NCBI RefSeq assembly: GCF_001982635.1
Contig: NZ_MKFI01000005.1
Coordinates: 819,049-883,048 of the forward strand
Source: Bradyrhizobium mercantei
GTDB taxonomy: Bacteria > Pseudomonadota > Alphaproteobacteria > Rhizobiales > Xanthobacteraceae
Direction of reading: 5' to 3'
Length of the DNA stretch: 64,000 bases
Positions within the stretch are counted from its first letter, which is position 1. Each line of letters begins with the position of its first letter. Both the position numbers and the translations under genes were made by a program. Below, one piece after another: positions 35,965 to 44,660 of this stretch. Below the pieces are notes generated by a model. That model saw nothing but the letters and a program-made list of their open reading frames with translations, ran no database searches and was not told where the DNA came from.

Positions 35965-37116
35965 ATGACTTTGACCGAAAACGCGAAGCCACCGGAACGG
36001 GAGACGGGCGCCGCCCAGGCGCAGCACGCTTGGCTGTGGCCGTTTGAAGCCACGCGACTGGTGCTTGACGCATATTGGCAGTGGTACGCGGACCACGCGC
36101 CCGGGCATGCCGACCCGCCTGACGCACAGCTCGCCTGGACGACACCAAACAGGACCGCGCTCGAACTGCCGTCGATGCGTCTGTTGGATTTTTCGCAGGC
36201 CGCGCGAGGCCAGCCGCTGCTGGTCTGTGCGCCCTACGCACTGCACCGCGCGCTGATTGCGGATTTCGCGCCCGGCCACAGCCTGATCGAGGCGCTCCAA
36301 CAGTCGGGCATCGCGCGTCTGTACCTGACCGATTGGCGCTCGGCCACGCCCGAGATGCGCTATTTCTCGATCGACAGCTATCTCTCCGACCTCAACGTCG
36401 CCGTCGACACGATCGGACCGCCGGTCGATCTTGCCGGTCTCTGCCAGGGCGGATGGCTGTCGCTGCTCTATGCCGCGCGTTTCCCCGGCAAGGTGCGGCG
36501 GCTCGTGCTGGCGAGCAGCCCGATCGATGTCTCGGTGCCATCGCAGCTCTCCGGGATGGTGGCCGCGCTTCCCGAGCAGAGCTTCGCGGCGCTGGTGCAT
36601 CAGGGCGGCGGCATCATCAGCGGCAGGCACATGCTGCAATGCTGGAGCATTCCCTTTGGCGTGCAGGATGTGGAAGCCGTGCTGCAACGAGGCCTGCGCG
36701 ACGCCTCGGACGATGCCGCTTCGCTGCTCGATCGCTTCCAGCGCTGGAATCGCGAGACGCTTGATCTGCCGGGTGTCTATTATCTCGAGGTGATCAACTG
36801 GATCTTCCGTCAGAACCGGATCGCCCGTGGGGAGTTCGTCGCGCTCGGCCGCAGGATCGATCTCGCCGAGGTGAAGACGCCGGCCTTCCTGCTGGCCGCT
36901 GACGACGACATTGTTGTTCCGCGCGATCAGGCGTTTGCGACAGCGCGGCTGTTGGGCACGCCGCCGATGTGGCTGGAGCGTGGCACCGAACCGTGCGGGC
37001 ACCTCGGCCTGTTCATGGGCTGCAAGGCGTTGAGCAACTCATGGCGCCGGATCGTGCGCTGGCTTCAGTCCGACATCGGTGATGCCTCGGCCCAACGACC
37101 ACGGATCAGCGCGTAA
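35965..37116 (+). CDS. Poly-beta-hydroxyalkanoate synthase-like alpha/beta hydrolase
   Basis: A 383-aa protein with the PhaC-type nucleophile box GLCQGG (cysteine at residue 160) instead of the Ser box of lipases. The acid is in LLAADDDIVVP and the histidine in CGHLGLFMG near the C-terminus. At 383 aa it is close in size to class III PhaC, but no PhaE is adjacent. It may polymerise hydroxyacyl-CoA or be a PhaC-derived hydrolase. It ends at a strong bidirectional hairpin shared with the convergent RidA gene. Confidence 0.72.
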   Translation: MTLTENAKPPERETGAAQAQHAWLWPFEATRLVLDAYWQWYADHAPGHADPPDAQLAWTTPNRTALELPSMRLLDFSQAARGQPLLVCAPYALHRALIADFAPGHSLIEALQQSGIARLYLTDWRSATPEMRYFSIDSYLSDLNVAVDTIGPPVDLAGLCQGGWLSLLYAARFPGKVRRLVLASSPIDVSVPSQLSGMVAALPEQSFAALVHQGGGIISGRHMLQCWSIPFGVQDVEAVLQRGLRDASDDAASLLDRFQRWNRETLDLPGVYYLEVINWIFRQNRIARGEFVALGRRIDLAEVKTPAFLLAADDDIVVPRDQAFATARLLGTPPMWLERGTEPCGHLGLFMGCKALSNSWRRIVRWLQSDIGDASAQRPRISA

Positions 37117-37131
37117 GGTTGCGGATGAAAC

Positions 37132-37164
37132 AAGCCCCGGATTGCGGTTTGCAATCCGGGGCTT
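37132..37164. terminator. Bidirectional intrinsic terminator-like hairpin
   Basis: AAGCCCCGGATTGC and GCAATCCGGGGCTT form a perfect 14-bp stem with loop GGTTT, between the convergent PHA-synthase-like and RidA genes. T-rich sequence follows only on the minus strand (GTTTCAT). Confidence 0.72.
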
Positions 37165-37196
37165 CGAGAAATCTCGCTCGATCAGAGTGCGCGGGC

Positions 37197-37547
37197 TTAC
37201 TTGGCCGCGACGACCATGATCTCGACATTGTACTGCGGCGCCGCGAGCTTGGCCTCGACGGTGGCGCGAGCCGGGGTGTTGCCCTGGGAGACCCACTGGT
37301 CCCACACCGCGTTCATCTCCGGGAACGTCTTCATGTCGGTGATGTAGATGGTGGCGCTGAGCAGCTTCGACTTGTCGGTGCCGGCCTTGGCAAGGTGGCC
37401 GTCGATGATCGACAGGATGTCCTTGGTCTGGTCGGTGACGCTGCCGCCCGCGGCCTTGCCGGCGACGACGCCGGCGAGATAGACGGTGTTGCCGTGCACG
37501 ACGGCCTGGCTCATGCGCGGGCCGGTTTCGAAACGCTGAATGCTCAT
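37197..37547 (-). CDS. RidA family protein (reactive intermediate/imine deaminase)
   Basis: A 116-aa YjgF/YER057c/UK114 protein. MSQAVVHGNTVYLAGVVA opens the fold. TPARATVEAKLAAPQYNVEIMVVAA carries the conserved arginine of the active site, needed for hydrolysis of enamine/imine intermediates. The start at 37547 has GGAGA upstream. Confidence 0.88.
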   Translation of the reverse strand: MSIQRFETGPRMSQAVVHGNTVYLAGVVAGKAAGGSVTDQTKDILSIIDGHLAKAGTDKSKLLSATIYITDMKTFPEMNAVWDQWVSQGNTPARATVEAKLAAPQYNVEIMVVAAK

Positions 37548-37577
37548 TTGAGTCTCCACTTGAATGGCGGGCACTGT

Positions 37578-37686
37578 CTATAGCGTTTTCAAGCGAAGTG
37601 GCTACCGGTTCGCGTGAAGAAAACGCGTCAAAACAAGAGATCGAGAGGGTTTGGTTCTGATTTGATCAGAACCAGACCTCTAACCT
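37578..37686. repeat. Intergenic repeat ending in the GGTTCTGAT-ATCAGAACC hairpin
   Basis: Contains TATAGCGTTTTCAAGCGAAGTGG, CGCGTGAAGAAAACGCGTCAAA and the hairpin GGTTCTGAT-TTG-ATCAGAACC. I recognise it as a dispersed repeat common in Bradyrhizobium. Only this copy is in the window. Confidence 0.55.
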
Positions 37687-37728
37687 GCTACGGCGTCCGC
37701 CGCCACTGCGCATTTTGCAGCGCGCCTG

Positions 37729-38652
37729 TCACGGAAATCGCACGAAGAATGACCAAATCGTGTCGGCACCGTCGATGTCGCCGTTTTGCGGTCCGAGCAG
37801 CGTGGCCGCCAGCTTCGTAAAATGCGCATCCGGGAAGTGGCCGGGCATGCGATGGCCGCCGCCATTGACCCGATAGAGCACCACGTCTCGCCCTCGCGGA
37901 CAGGCCGAGTCGATCCGTGTGACGGTTGATTGATCGGACGGATTGCGGTCGGGCAGGTCGGTGGTTGCGACGTCCTTGCTCTCGCAGCCATTGATGGATC
38001 GCCAGAATTGCAGGGTGTGTTCGGTCGACCAGAATCCGTCGACCGCGAAACGGCTGGTGCCGCGCCCACCCTGGTAGGGGATCAGCGGATCGAGCGTGCC
38101 GTTCATCAGCAGTATCGGCACCGGACGTTGTGGCCGGCAGGCCCGCGCGGATTCATCAGTCAAATTCATGATCACGCTGGCCGCCGCCGCGAACAGGTCG
38201 GCACGTTCGCAGACGAGTGTCATGGCCATCGCGCCGCCGTTGGAGATGCCGGTGACATAGATGCGCTTCGGATCGGCGATCCCGTCGCCCACGAGCTTCG
38301 CGATCAATTGCGTGATGAAGGCGACGTCGTCGGTACTCTCCGGTGGCGGATTGCCGGCGCGCCGCGTGTCCGGCCGGGAATCGGCCCAGGCATGATTCAA
38401 TCCATCGGGATAGGCCACGGCGAAGCCGTCGCGCTTGGCGATCAGCGGCCACGAGGTCCGTGTGACCATGTCGGCGCCGCTTTGGGTCTTGCCGTGCAGC
38501 ACGATGACGAGCGGCGCGGGCCTGGTCGCCGGCGGCTGCAACGTGAATGTTCGTGTCGTACCGTTGATGACGAGCGAATCCGCCTTCGCCGGCGCATCGC
38601 TCAAGGCGAGTACGCCGGCCACAGCCAGCACGCCGATTGGGCACTGTCGCAT
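37729..38652 (-). CDS. PHB depolymerase family esterase, secreted
   Basis: A 307-aa alpha/beta hydrolase of the LpqC/PHB-depolymerase family. The signal peptide is CPIGVLAVAGVLALSDAPAKA. VIVLHGKTQSGADM forms the oxyanion region, GISNGGAMA is the Ser nucleophile box, and GGGHRMPG carries the catalytic histidine. The ATG at 38652 follows AAGG. Probable substrates are polyhydroxybutyrate or feruloyl/acetyl esters. It is near the PHA-synthase-like gene but on the other strand. Confidence 0.82.
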   Translation of the reverse strand: MRQCPIGVLAVAGVLALSDAPAKADSLVINGTTRTFTLQPPATRPAPLVIVLHGKTQSGADMVTRTSWPLIAKRDGFAVAYPDGLNHAWADSRPDTRRAGNPPPESTDDVAFITQLIAKLVGDGIADPKRIYVTGISNGGAMAMTLVCERADLFAAAASVIMNLTDESARACRPQRPVPILLMNGTLDPLIPYQGGRGTSRFAVDGFWSTEHTLQFWRSINGCESKDVATTDLPDRNPSDQSTVTRIDSACPRGRDVVLYRVNGGGHRMPGHFPDAHFTKLAATLLGPQNGDIDGADTIWSFFVRFP

Positions 38653-38737
38653 CGCCTTGGAAACCCGCCCTGCCGTGACGATTGCATCACGCCGGCGCGG
38701 CGGGTTCAACCGGTCTGGCCGGGCCGTGGCTTCACGA

Positions 38738-40189
38738 TCAGGTTGGCGCCTTCAGTGCGCCGGCCCAGCGTGCGAACAACGCCACCCGTTCAGCCGGCCA
38801 GGCGCCGTCGCACGGCATCGTGCCAGCCTCCAGGCGTGCCAGGATCTGCCGGCCATGCCTCGCAACATCCTCCTCTTTCCAGAGGTCGAAGGCGAACAGC
38901 ATCGAGTTGCGATCCATCGGCCGGAACAGTGGCCGGATGTGTTGTTCGAATTGCACGTCCTCGTCGGGCCCGGGCAGCGCCACGCTGACGTCGTTCGCAG
39001 CCGGTGCATCGGCTGCGATCGCGGACGGCCGCGCCGCCGGCGTTGCGTTGCAGACCCACCACCAGCGCGGCACCGGCATGTTCGGCGGCGGTTTCGCATC
39101 GGCTCCGGAATTCTCCACCGCGATCCGCGAGCCCCACTCGATATAGGCGACGAAGGCGGCGCGGAATTCCGGATCGGACGGCAGCCCGGCATCATCGGCG
39201 CTCTGCACCATGTAGGTGGCCCATAGCGCGCGTTGCTCCGGCCGGATCTCCTTGCCGATATGCTGCGACACCATCCGCCGGTAGCCGCCATAGCGTTCGG
39301 TGTAGAGGCGCGGGCCGCCGAACACCTCGCTGAGCCATGCCGCCACCCGTTCGGGATGATCCGGCGACATCTCGGCGAACAGCGGCCCGAGCAGCGGATC
39401 TTCCGGCACGTAGCGGCTGTAGAAGATGCGCGTCATGTCGAGCAGCGCCGGATAGCCGCCGGCCCATTCGAACAGCGTCGGCTCGCGCATCGGGTCCGGA
39501 ACGGGATCGTGAAATCCAACGGTCCAGTGCATGCCGCTGCAAAACGGCTTGTTCAATGACGCGCCGCAGCGGCACAGGCTGGCATGCTCCTGCGATGCGC
39601 CCGCATTCCCGGCGATCGGCATGCCGTCCTCATCGAGCAGCTCGACAGAACCGGTGATGCGATAGGGACCGTCCTTCGACACTTCGATCTGCGGCGGCCG
39701 GCTGACGTCGGACAAATTGGCATCCCGCGCGGGGCCGATGCCGATACCAAGCGCGCCCGATGGGCATCGGCGCACCGCATTGATGAGGTCGTCGAGGCGC
39801 GCGCCGCTCGGCGCGATGAACGGCTCCTCGCCGAGATGAAACACCGAGCCGAGCCGGTCGGTGCAGAAGCCTGAATGCGCGCAGGTGCCGCGATTGTCGA
39901 ACACATATGCCTGCTGCCCGGCATAGACCTCGAGCTTGTCGGGTATGCGCCGCGGATCCTTGGCATCGGTGAAACCGCGCGCGACATGGCTGTCGTCGCA
40001 GAACGGTTTTGTCTGGGATTGCCCGCAGCGGCAGAGTCGCACCGGCGCCTCCGCTGCAACCGGCACGCCGAGATGATCGACGATCGTAATGCCGGGCTCG
40101 ACTTCGTAGGGCCCGTTGCGTCTGACGATGATGCGCTTGCGCGGATGTTGCTCGTCGTTTGGACCTTCGGCGGAATTGCTGTCTGTCAT
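38738..40189 (-). CDS. CDGSH-ferredoxin-CDGSH-globin fusion protein
   Basis: A 483-aa multi-domain redox protein. CDGSH 1: C53, C55, C64, H68 in CRCGQSQTKPFCDDSH. Residues 85-150 are a divergent mono-cluster ferredoxin-like (Fer4_19) region with GTCAHSGFC and RRCPSGAL. CDGSH 2: C206, C208, C217, H221 in CRCGASLNKPFCSGMH. Residues 236-360 resemble a group II truncated haemoglobin, with GGYRRMVSQHIGKEI giving the likely proximal His310. Residues 413-478 (IRPLFRPMDRNSM, EAGTMPCDGAWP) are a further conserved-looking module. It may couple Fe-S electron transfer to heme chemistry of O2 or NO. An upstream TTG at 40198 is a possible alternative start. Divergent from an HxlR regulator. Confidence 0.8.
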   Translation of the reverse strand: MTDSNSAEGPNDEQHPRKRIIVRRNGPYEVEPGITIVDHLGVPVAAEAPVRLCRCGQSQTKPFCDDSHVARGFTDAKDPRRIPDKLEVYAGQQAYVFDNRGTCAHSGFCTDRLGSVFHLGEEPFIAPSGARLDDLINAVRRCPSGALGIGIGPARDANLSDVSRPPQIEVSKDGPYRITGSVELLDEDGMPIAGNAGASQEHASLCRCGASLNKPFCSGMHWTVGFHDPVPDPMREPTLFEWAGGYPALLDMTRIFYSRYVPEDPLLGPLFAEMSPDHPERVAAWLSEVFGGPRLYTERYGGYRRMVSQHIGKEIRPEQRALWATYMVQSADDAGLPSDPEFRAAFVAYIEWGSRIAVENSGADAKPPPNMPVPRWWWVCNATPAARPSAIAADAPAANDVSVALPGPDEDVQFEQHIRPLFRPMDRNSMLFAFDLWKEEDVARHGRQILARLEAGTMPCDGAWPAERVALFARWAGALKAPT

Positions 40190-40293
40190 GCCTTGCAATG
40201 ATCCCTGAACTCGCCCAACCCGTGCAAAGCGTGCTTAGATGGATCGATGGCGGCTCTCAACGAACCAGATGGAAAGTGCCGCGGGAGACTGCG

Positions 40294-40641
40294 ATGATCC
40301 GCAAGACCAAGCGCAAATATGGTTGCCCGGTCGAGTTCTCGATCGATCAGCTCAGCGGCAAATGGAAGACCGTGATCCTGAGCCGGCTCAAGGTCCGCCC
40401 CATGCGCTATGGCGAACTGCGCCACGACATTCCGCAGCTCAGCGACAAGGTGTTGACCGAGCGGCTGCGCGACCTCTGCAATTCAGGCTTCGTCAAGCAG
40501 GAGCGCGGCGGCGGCTCCTCGCGCTACTGCCTGACCAGGCGCGGCGAGATGCTGAAGCCGATGCTGCAGGCGCTATACGACTGGGGCGAGGCCAATGCCG
40601 ACACGTTCGGCGTGCGGTTTCTCAGCGCGGAGGCGGAGTAG
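40294..40641 (+). CDS. HxlR family transcriptional regulator
   Basis: A 115-aa winged-helix regulator: CPVEFSIDQLSGKWKTVILSRL then MRYGELRHDIPQLSDKVLTERLRDL is the family signature. A Cys near residue 10 is at the place used for redox or aldehyde sensing in some members. The ATG at 40294 follows CGGGAG; upstream ATGs belong to a frame running through the divergent promoter. It probably controls the CDGSH-globin gene. Confidence 0.87.
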   Translation: MIRKTKRKYGCPVEFSIDQLSGKWKTVILSRLKVRPMRYGELRHDIPQLSDKVLTERLRDLCNSGFVKQERGGGSSRYCLTRRGEMLKPMLQALYDWGEANADTFGVRFLSAEAE

Positions 40642-40758
40642 GTGTGTGCTCATAAAAGCGACCAGGCTCTTTAACTACCAAACCGAGAAGCACTCAGCGT
40701 GCTGCAAATTGCCGCCCGCTCCGCTTCACTAAGGAGACTTCGATAAGACGCGCCGAAT

Positions 40759-41172
40759 TCATCGCCTTTGCGTGAGAATCTCGTAGGACCGCTGGATCGC
40801 AATAAACTTGGGCCCTAGCCGAGCATCATGTTCAAACGTACCGGCCACGAAGCCATGTCCTACGCCAACTCTGGTACAAGTCCCAAGATAGGTAACGATT
40901 TTTAGCGCGCTGCTATCGAGTCTCCCCTCGACGACCCTTTCGACACGAGCATTCAGCACGGCCAACGGAGTATTGTCCGGGGCGCTAGTATCGGCGTCTC
41001 TGCTGACGATCGTCACCTCGACGATCACGGGCGCGTCGATTCCTTCGGGAACATGGTCAAAGAGCACACCACGTTGCGAACCCGCCACAGCGCAGGCCTC
41101 TGCGCGGTCGAATACAAAACCGCCAACAATAAATAAAAGCGCCGAAAGTCTTGTTGTCTTCCATCTACGCAT
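40759..41172 (-). CDS. Hypothetical secreted protein (137 aa)
   Basis: Has an N-terminal signal-like segment, RLSALLFIVGGFVFDRAEA, and a mature beta-rich domain with two or three cysteines (CAVAGS, LGTCTRVG). VIVEVTIVS and VLNARVERVVEG suggest a beta sandwich. No family is recognised. An in-frame ATG at 41196 is an alternative start. The AT-richer surroundings hint at acquisition, though codon use is not extreme. Confidence 0.6.
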   Translation of the reverse strand: MRRWKTTRLSALLFIVGGFVFDRAEACAVAGSQRGVLFDHVPEGIDAPVIVEVTIVSRDADTSAPDNTPLAVLNARVERVVEGRLDSSALKIVTYLGTCTRVGVGHGFVAGTFEHDARLGPKFIAIQRSYEILTQRR

Positions 41173-41423
41173 GTTCGCGCGCTTATCGCCAATCATCGCA
41201 GCGTCATTTCGGAATATTAGAAGTATGCCCCTGAGTTGCCCGACGTGTCAAGTTCCCTGGTCGAGCGCCGCCACCGCCGGCTGCTTTGCATGGGGTTGTT
41301 TTCGATATTTTGGCAGCGCCCCTGCGACGTTCCCATAAGAGAACGGATTTTCGGCCGGAACCATCAGCGGGGAAAGCTCGTTGTCGCGGGATGTGTTGGG
41401 GGCAATCAACACAAGGAATGCTC

Positions 41424-41783
41424 ATGCGCATCCGCATCTCGACGGCATCCATCATCGTTGCCGCGCTTTCGCTTGGAACTCCTGCCTGGGCGCAAACGCA
41501 GGGAACGCAACCGAACACGCCGCCGCAGGCTCAATCTGACGAGTCCAACGTCATCCGGACGATACAGGTCGTCGATGTCAAGGAACTGAAGCCCGAGGTC
41601 CGGTCAAGGGTCGAGGCTGTTATCGCAAAGGCAACCGACGACGATCTGAAGAATCTGCGGGGTTCCATCGACGCGTCCAAGGAAGCCGTATCCGCGCTCA
41701 AGGCGAAGGGCATGAGCTCGGCACAAGTCGTTGCGGTCAACCTCAGCAACGGCATTCTCACGCTCTTTACCAAGGTGGCGTGA
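41424..41783 (+). CDS. Hypothetical secreted helical protein (119 aa)
   Basis: The signal peptide ASIIVAALSLGTPAWAQ is followed by a helical, charged mature region with KPEVRSRVEAVIAKATDDDLKNL and SIDASKEAVSALKAKG. ATG at 41424 has AAGGA six nt upstream, which favours it over the ATG at 41418. It is terminated by the hairpin at 41819. Function unknown. Confidence 0.65.
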   Translation: MRIRISTASIIVAALSLGTPAWAQTQGTQPNTPPQAQSDESNVIRTIQVVDVKELKPEVRSRVEAVIAKATDDDLKNLRGSIDASKEAVSALKAKGMSSAQVVAVNLSNGILTLFTKVA

Positions 41784-41818
41784 GCGGCCGGCTAGCTAAG
41801 GAAACTCGCACTCAATGA

Positions 41819-41852
41819 TAAGAGCCCGCCGGTTCAAACCCGGCGGGCTCTT
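41819..41852. terminator. Bidirectional intrinsic terminator
   Basis: AAGAGCCCGCCGG and CCGGCGGGCTCTT form a 13-bp stem with the loop TTCAAAC region, between convergent genes ending at 41783 and 41896. Confidence 0.75.
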
Positions 41853-41895
41853 CAATGTCCGTTTCGCCGTCTCTTCCGTGACGAAGGGGCAGGCC

Positions 41896-43554
41896 TCAAC
41901 CTACCGCCTTCGCCGCCGCGCGCCCGGCGTTGCGGCCGGAGAACAGGCAGCCGCCGAGGAATGTTCCCTCCAGCGAGCGATAGCCGTGCACGCCGCCGCC
42001 GCCGAAACCGGCGGCTTCACCGGCTGCGTACAGTCCGCGGATGATCTGCTGATCATTGCCGAACACGCGTGAATCCAGGTCGGTCTCGAAGCCGCCGAGC
42101 GTCTTGCGGGTGAGGATGTTGAGCTTCACCGCGATCAGCGGCCCGTGCTCGGGATCGAGGATGCGATGCGGTTTCGCGGTCCGGATCAGCCGATCGCCGA
42201 TATAGCGCCGCGCATTGTGCAGGTTCATCACCTGCGCGTCCTTGACGTAGGGGTTGGTGATCTCGCGATCGCGCGCCTCGATCTGCGCCTTGATCGCGTC
42301 GAACTTCAGCAGGTCATTACCGACGAGCTTGTTCATGGCGCCGACGAGGTCGGCGAGATTGTCGCGCACGATGAAGTCGGCGCCGTGCTGCTTGAAGGCC
42401 TCGACCGGCGCCGGCGCACCCTTGTTGGTGGCGCGCTTGACCGTCATGCGCCAGCTCTTGCCGGTGAGGTCGGGGTTCTGCTCCGAGCCCGATAGCGCGA
42501 ACTCCTTCTTGATGATGCTCTGGGTCAGGATGAACCACGAATAATCGTAGCCTGTGCCCATGATGTAATGCAGCTGCCCGAGCGTGTCGGAGCCCGGGAA
42601 CAGCGGCGCCGGCAACCGCTTGCCTGTCGCGTCGAACCACATCGATGATGGCCCCGGCAGAATCCGGATGCCGTGACGCGGCCAGATCGGGTTCCAGTTC
42701 TGGATGCCCTCGACATAGTGCCACATGCGGTCGCGATTGATCAGCCGGCCGCCTGCGGCTTCAGTGATTCCGATCATGCGGCCGTCGACATGTTCGGGCA
42801 CGCCGGAGATCATGAACTTCGGCGGCTCGCCTAATCGCTTCGGCCAGTTCTGCCGCACCAGATCATGATTGCCGCCGATGCCGCCGGAGGCGACGATCAC
42901 CGCCTGCGCGCGCAGCGAGAAATCACCGACCACGTTGCGCGAGGAGCTTTTGCCGCGCTCGACCGAACTCGGTTCCAGGATCGCGCCGCTGACACCATCG
43001 ACGGTGCCGTTGCTGACGCTGAGCGCATCGACGCGATGGCGGAACTTGAATATCAGCCGTCCGCTCTGCGCGGCCTCGCGCGCGCGGCGCTCGAATGGTT
43101 CGACGATGCCGGGACCGGTGCCCCAGGTGACATGAAAGCGCGGCACCGAATTGCCGTGGCCCATCGCATCGTAACCGCCGCGCTCGGCCCAGCCGACCAC
43201 CGGGAAGATACGGTGGCCCATCGCGCGCAACCAGTCGCGCTTCTCGCCCGCCGCGAACGCGACATAGGCCTCGGCCCATTTGCGCGGCCAGTGATCCTCC
43301 TCGCGATCGAAACCGGCGGTGCCCATCCAGTCCTGCATCGCGAGTTCGACCGAATCCCTGATGCCGAGCCGGCGCTGTTCCGGCGAATCGACCAGGAACA
43401 ATCCGCCGAACGACCAGAAAGCCTGGCCGCCGAGACTCTGTTCCCCTTCCTGATCGAGCACGATGACGCGCTTGCCCGCGTCGGCGATCTCGGTTGCGGC
43501 GACCAGACCGGCAAGTCCGGCGCCAATCACGATCACATCTGCATCGTCAGCCAT
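41896..43554 (-). CDS. FAD-dependent oxidoreductase (3-ketosteroid/fumarate-reductase flavoprotein family)
   Basis: A 552-aa flavoprotein. The dinucleotide motif VIVIGAGLAGLVAATEIA is at residues 8-25. GGQAFWSFGGLFL near 43-55 and GGIGGNHDLVRQNWP mid-protein fit FAD-binding dehydrogenases of the KsdD group. The C-terminal GLYAAGEAAGFGGGGVHGY binds FAD. The ATG at 43554 follows CGGGGGA. A degenerate FixK-like box lies at 43594-43607. Substrate unknown. Confidence 0.85.
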   Translation of the reverse strand: MADDADVIVIGAGLAGLVAATEIADAGKRVIVLDQEGEQSLGGQAFWSFGGLFLVDSPEQRRLGIRDSVELAMQDWMGTAGFDREEDHWPRKWAEAYVAFAAGEKRDWLRAMGHRIFPVVGWAERGGYDAMGHGNSVPRFHVTWGTGPGIVEPFERRAREAAQSGRLIFKFRHRVDALSVSNGTVDGVSGAILEPSSVERGKSSSRNVVGDFSLRAQAVIVASGGIGGNHDLVRQNWPKRLGEPPKFMISGVPEHVDGRMIGITEAAGGRLINRDRMWHYVEGIQNWNPIWPRHGIRILPGPSSMWFDATGKRLPAPLFPGSDTLGQLHYIMGTGYDYSWFILTQSIIKKEFALSGSEQNPDLTGKSWRMTVKRATNKGAPAPVEAFKQHGADFIVRDNLADLVGAMNKLVGNDLLKFDAIKAQIEARDREITNPYVKDAQVMNLHNARRYIGDRLIRTAKPHRILDPEHGPLIAVKLNILTRKTLGGFETDLDSRVFGNDQQIIRGLYAAGEAAGFGGGGVHGYRSLEGTFLGGCLFSGRNAGRAAAKAVG

Positions 43555-43831
43555 TTTGATTCCCCCGTCCCGCCGCGATTCAAGACCGTGCGATTGCGCG
43601 CGGTCAACGCCAAATGGACCTTGCCTGTGGCGGCGCGGCACCAAATAGTTGCGGCAAGCTGTTCCAGTTTGGGACCTTTTCCACACGCCACTGCAGCGCG
43701 CGCGCAACACCCAATTTGAATTTGTTTTGACCGGCTTCGCTCGTCTGGACAAAAATCCACCGCCGCAACACGCTCACGATTGTCTTGCATCACAGACCAA
43801 ACAGATTCGGTTTCGACTGGGGCTGGCCAAA

Positions 43832-44299
43832 ATGAAGTTGATGACGGGGTTGCTCGCTGCGGTTCTTCTGCTGGCGGGAATGGGGGCGTCGCAAGCAGTG
43901 GTCAGGATCGCCGATGATCGCGGCGGCAAGATCGGGGTCTATGTCGACAGATATCAGGACCTGCGCACGTCGGGTGAGACCGTGATCATCGACGGGTTGT
44001 GCGCCTCGGCCTGCACCATCGTGCTCGGCAAGGTCCCGCATGACCGGATCTGCGTGACCTCGCACGCCAGCCTCGGTTTCCATGCCGCCTGGGATTACGG
44101 CGACAACGGCCGTCCGGTCCCCAATCCCGAAGCCACCCATATGCTGTACCTGATGTACCCGCCGGCGGTGCGCAAATGGATCACCGACCGCGGCGGCCTG
44201 ACCCGGCGCATGATCTTCCTGCGCGGCAAGCAGCTGCAGGCGCTGTACAAACCGTGCTACCTCAACGCCCAGGCGTCGGCGCCCAAGCCGACCCACTAG
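43832..44299 (+). CDS. COG3904-like periplasmic protein with a ClpP/crotonase-like core
   Basis: A 155-aa protein with a signal peptide (MKLMTGLLAAVLLLAGMGAS). The motif GLCASACTIVLGKVP holds the Ser/Cys pattern typical of the COG3904 group. SHASLGFHAAW provides a histidine that could complete a Ser-His site. It may be a small serine hydrolase, but no proteolysis has been shown for close relatives that I know of. Confidence 0.65.
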   Translation: MKLMTGLLAAVLLLAGMGASQAVVRIADDRGGKIGVYVDRYQDLRTSGETVIIDGLCASACTIVLGKVPHDRICVTSHASLGFHAAWDYGDNGRPVPNPEATHMLYLMYPPAVRKWITDRGGLTRRMIFLRGKQLQALYKPCYLNAQASAPKPTH

Positions 44300-44486
44300 G
44301 CCCGCATACTGAGTTGCTGATCCTGCTTTGACGGCCGCTTTCGTTATGGGTGGCATGACGGGGGCTCGCGACGGGATTAGCCTCGCTATCATTTGACGGC
44401 CTGCGACAGCCATTGCGCTTGCTGCCTGCCGGAACCCGGCTTATCTCAAGCTCATGGTTCAGCCGATCTCCACCCGATCCGAGCTC

Positions 44487-44642
44487 ATGACGGCTCCGCA
44501 GGGCCGGGTGGCATCTGCGATCCTGTGGGGCGCTGCCGGCATCGGTGGATTGGCCCTGCTTGCCGCCGCCGCGCTCTGGTTCCACTACGGGACCGCGGTG
44601 TTTTTCGAAATGATCACGGCCGGCATCGCCGCCTGCTTCTGA
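44487..44642 (+). CDS. Small membrane protein upstream of SCO1 (51 aa)
   Basis: One or two hydrophobic stretches (SAILWGAAGIGGLALLAAAALWF and FFEMITAGIAACF) with little soluble part. ATG at 44487 or, 11 codons earlier, at 44454. It ends 18 nt before the SCO gene on the same strand, so co-transcription is likely, and it may assist cytochrome oxidase assembly. Confidence 0.6.
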   Translation: MTAPQGRVASAILWGAAGIGGLALLAAAALWFHYGTAVFFEMITAGIAACF

Positions 44643-44660
44643 CAAGGACGCCCCCGCATC

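Noticed and set aside
43594..43607. FixK-like box TTGC-N6-TCAA upstream of the FAD dehydrogenase
   Set aside because: Degenerate half-sites are expected about once per 16 kb by chance, and nothing else supports oxygen control.
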